The notes under the pieces were generated by a model. That model was not told the DNA's origin, searched no databases, and worked only from the letters and a program-made list of their open reading frames with translations. This document shows, piece after piece, positions 5,703 through 7,639 of a stretch of 7,639 nucleotides of DNA. The stretch spans positions 1-7,639 of the forward strand of contig WRFT01000089.1 in the NCBI GenBank assembly GCA_009776385.1, in the 5' to 3' direction. Position 1 is the first letter of the stretch; each line of letters starts with the position of its first letter. The translations under genes and the position numbers were made by a program. This DNA comes from Clostridia bacterium (GTDB lineage: Bacteria > Bacillota > Clostridia > Christensenellales > Aristaeellaceae).

Positions 5703-7639
5703 ATGAAGTTTTCCTTTTCCACCATCGGCTGCCCGGACTTTACATGGAGCGAGGTATGCTCCATGGCCAAGGATTTCGGTTTTTCCGGCGTCGAAATACG
5801 TGGATTCGGCGCGGACCTGTTTACCGGCCAAGCCAACCCGTTCGGAGCGGAAGAACTGCCGGAAACCCTGGCGGCGCTTGCTAAGATGCAACTTCATATA
5901 CCCTGCCTGGCGACCGGCTGCGATCTTTCGGACGAGGCGGAATGGGAGCGGACCCGACAGGATATTCTGGCGTATATCGATTTGGCCGAGCGTTTGCAAA
6001 CGCCCTATATCCGCTTACTGGCGGACCGGAACGCGAACCGCGAAGGGGAGGTTGACGATGCGCTTGTTTTGCGGCGCCTCAAAGAGGTGATACCCGAAGC
6101 GGAAGCCAAAAACGTGACGCTGCTGCTGGAAACAAACGGCGTTTACGCCGACACGGCGCGCCTGCGCGACCTGCTGGCCCAAGCCGCATCGGACAATGTC
6201 GCCGCGCTGTGGGATATGCATCATCCCTATCGTTTTGAGGGCGAGTCCGCGGATGTTACCATTCAAAACCTCGGCGCTTATATCAAGCACGCCCATATCA
6301 AGGATTCCGTGACGGAAGGAGGCCGGGTCGTCTACAAACTGATGGGCGAAGGTGATTTACCGGTCAAGTCTTTTATAGACGCGCTGGCTTCGGTGAAGTA
6401 TGACGGCTATATATCACTGGAATGGGTAAAACGCTACATGCCGGACCTGGAGGAGGCCGGCATCGTGTTCCCCCATTTTATGAACTATATGTCGCAGTAC
6501 ACGGATCAACGCCCGCAATCGGGCAGGCTGCAAACCAGCCTGCGCGGGACAGGCCGGTATATTTGGCCGAAGGAAACCATGCTGGATTTGACCTTTCCGC
6601 AGATTTTGGACCGCTGCGCGGAAGAGTTCCCCGACCAAACGGCCTTTAAATACACGACGCTGGATTATGAACGGACGTACGCACAGTTCCGCGATGAGGC
6701 GGATACCTTCGCGCGCGCGCTCATCTCCTTGGGCGTGAGACCCGGGGACCATGTGGCTATTTGGGCCGGTAATATTCCCGAATGGTTTATCACCTTTTGG
6801 GCGACTGTCAAGATTGGCGCCGTTGTGGTAACAGTGAACACCGCCTATAAAATATACGAGGCGGAGTACCTGCTGCGGCAAAGCGATACGCATACGCTGG
6901 TGTTATCGGACGGCAGTAAGGATTCCGACTATAACGCCATAATCAAAACGCTATGCCCGGAGCTGGAAACGGCGGATAAAACGAAGCCTTTGCACCTGCG
7001 TAAACTGCCGTTTCTTAGAAACATTATCACCTGTCAGTCGCAGCAGAAAGGCTGCCGCACCTTTGGCGAGGTGATGGCACTGGCCGACCGCACGCCCGTC
7101 GGCGAAGTGTACAGGCGTGCCCAGCAGATTAATAAGCATGATGTATGCAATATTCAATACACTTCCGGGACGACGGGATTCCCAAAGGGCGTGATGCTGT
7201 CCCACTACAACATTGTCAATAACGGAAAATGTATCGGTGACGGTATGGATTTTTCAACGGCTGACCGGCTGCTTTTGCATGTGCCCATGTTTCATTGCTT
7301 CGGTATGGTGCTGGCCATGACCGCCGCCGTCACCCATTGCGCCGCGATGGTTCCCATTCCCTCCTTTTCCCCAAAGCTCGGCTTGGAGGCCATCACGTCA
7401 GAGAAGATCACCGCGGTTCACGGCGTTCCTACCATGTTTATTGCCATGCTGAACCATGCGCTTTTCGCGCAAACCGACTTTTCGCATATGCGTACCGGCA
7501 TTATGGCGGGCAGCCCCTGCCCGGTAAAGGTTATGCAGGACGTGCTGGAGAAGATGCACATGGATGAGATTACCATCGTGTTCGGTCAGACCGAAAGCTC
7601 ACCCGGCTGTACAATGAGCAACTCGAATGATTCTGTTGA
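5703..7639 (+). CDS. Fusion enzyme: sugar-phosphate isomerase/epimerase-type TIM barrel plus AMP-forming acyl-CoA synthetase (3' end outside window)
   Basis: The frame is open from the ATG at 5703 for 645 codons to the right edge, with a GAGGGGG ribosome binding site 7 bases upstream and the T-box terminator before it. Residues 1-262 match the xylose isomerase-like / AP_endonuc_2 TIM-barrel family. FSTIGCPDF and GFSGVEIR form the first strands. The likely metal ligands are E143 (LLLETN), D171 and H174 (WDMHHP), H198 (HAHIKD) and E240 (SLEW). After a linker (about 263-292) an ANL-superfamily adenylation domain begins (FPQILDRCAEEFPDQTAF). It has the phosphate-binding YTSGTTGFPKG at 486-496 and FGQTES at 627-632. 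ANL enzymes activate a carboxylate as acyl-AMP and usually transfer it to CoA. The C-terminal lid domain lies outside the window. The acid substrate and the barrel's reaction cannot be read from sequence. No frameshift separates the halves. T-box control implies induction on amino-acid shortage. Confidence 0.92.
   Translation, partial: MKFSFSTIGCPDFTWSEVCSMAKDFGFSGVEIRGFGADLFTGQANPFGAEELPETLAALAKMQLHIPCLATGCDLSDEAEWERTRQDILAYIDLAERLQTPYIRLLADRNANREGEVDDALVLRRLKEVIPEAEAKNVTLLLETNGVYADTARLRDLLAQAASDNVAALWDMHHPYRFEGESADVTIQNLGAYIKHAHIKDSVTEGGRVVYKLMGEGDLPVKSFIDALASVKYDGYISLEWVKRYMPDLEEAGIVFPHFMNYMSQYTDQRPQSGRLQTSLRGTGRYIWPKETMLDLTFPQILDRCAEEFPDQTAFKYTTLDYERTYAQFRDEADTFARALISLGVRPGDHVAIWAGNIPEWFITFWATVKIGAVVVTVNTAYKIYEAEYLLRQSDTHTLVLSDGSKDSDYNAIIKTLCPELETADKTKPLHLRKLPFLRNIITCQSQQKGCRTFGEVMALADRTPVGEVYRRAQQINKHDVCNIQYTSGTTGFPKGVMLSHYNIVNNGKCIGDGMDFSTADRLLLHVPMFHCFGMVLAMTAAVTHCAAMVPIPSFSPKLGLEAITSEKITAVHGVPTMFIAMLNHALFAQTDFSHMRTGIMAGSPCPVKVMQDVLEKMHMDEITIVFGQTESSPGCTMSNSNDSV

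Noticed and set aside
5310..5999. Minus-strand 229-residue frame
   Set aside because: It lies across the T-box leader and the start of the fusion gene. Both are strongly supported on the plus strand, and the translation has no recognisable domain.
6414..6893. Minus-strand 159-residue frame opposite the ligase domain
   Set aside because: It is antisense to an intact, motif-bearing coding region and has no protein-like features.

Overview
The window looks like a chromosomal segment of a low- to mid-GC Bacillota, probably a gut-type Clostridia. The signs are a T-box leader, strong AAGGGAGG-type ribosome binding sites, and secreted proteins built from InlB B-repeats, a Cna_B-like domain and a DUF11-like domain. 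No rRNA, tRNA, transposase or CRISPR array was seen.

Left part (1-4921, minus strand): two secreted-protein genes run leftwards. The upstream one (4025-4921) encodes a 298-residue protein with a signal peptide, one InlB-like repeat, a long Pro/Asp/Glu linker and a C-terminal Ig-like domain. A GC-rich hairpin terminator (3971-4011) separates it from a very large gene (1-3920). The large gene is open through 1306 codons and runs off the left edge. It carries a signal peptide, five InlB B-repeat-like modules, several MucBP-like 'Y-T-V-x-Y' modules, a Cna_B-like domain and the beginning of a DUF11-like domain. Both look like cell-surface or extracellular interaction proteins.

Middle (4922-5702): an AT-rich divergent intergenic region. 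It has a good leftward promoter (5064-5092), several small repeats of unknown role, a rightward promoter (5361-5389), and a full T-box riboswitch leader (about 5397-5670) ending in a rho-independent terminator.

Right part (5703-7639, plus strand): one uninterrupted reading frame, running off the right edge, that fuses an N-terminal sugar-phosphate isomerase/epimerase-type TIM barrel to a C-terminal AMP-forming acyl-CoA synthetase/ligase domain. The T-box implies control by an uncharged tRNA. Alignment by eye suggests a CUG (leucine) specifier, and the UGGU acceptor-binding sequence fits a tRNA with discriminator A. The most interesting point in the window is an amino-acid-sensing riboswitch placed in front of a TIM-barrel/acyl-adenylating fusion enzyme rather than a typical aminoacyl-tRNA synthetase or amino-acid biosynthesis gene. 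One speculative reading is activation of a branched-chain or aromatic acid for amino-acid supply.
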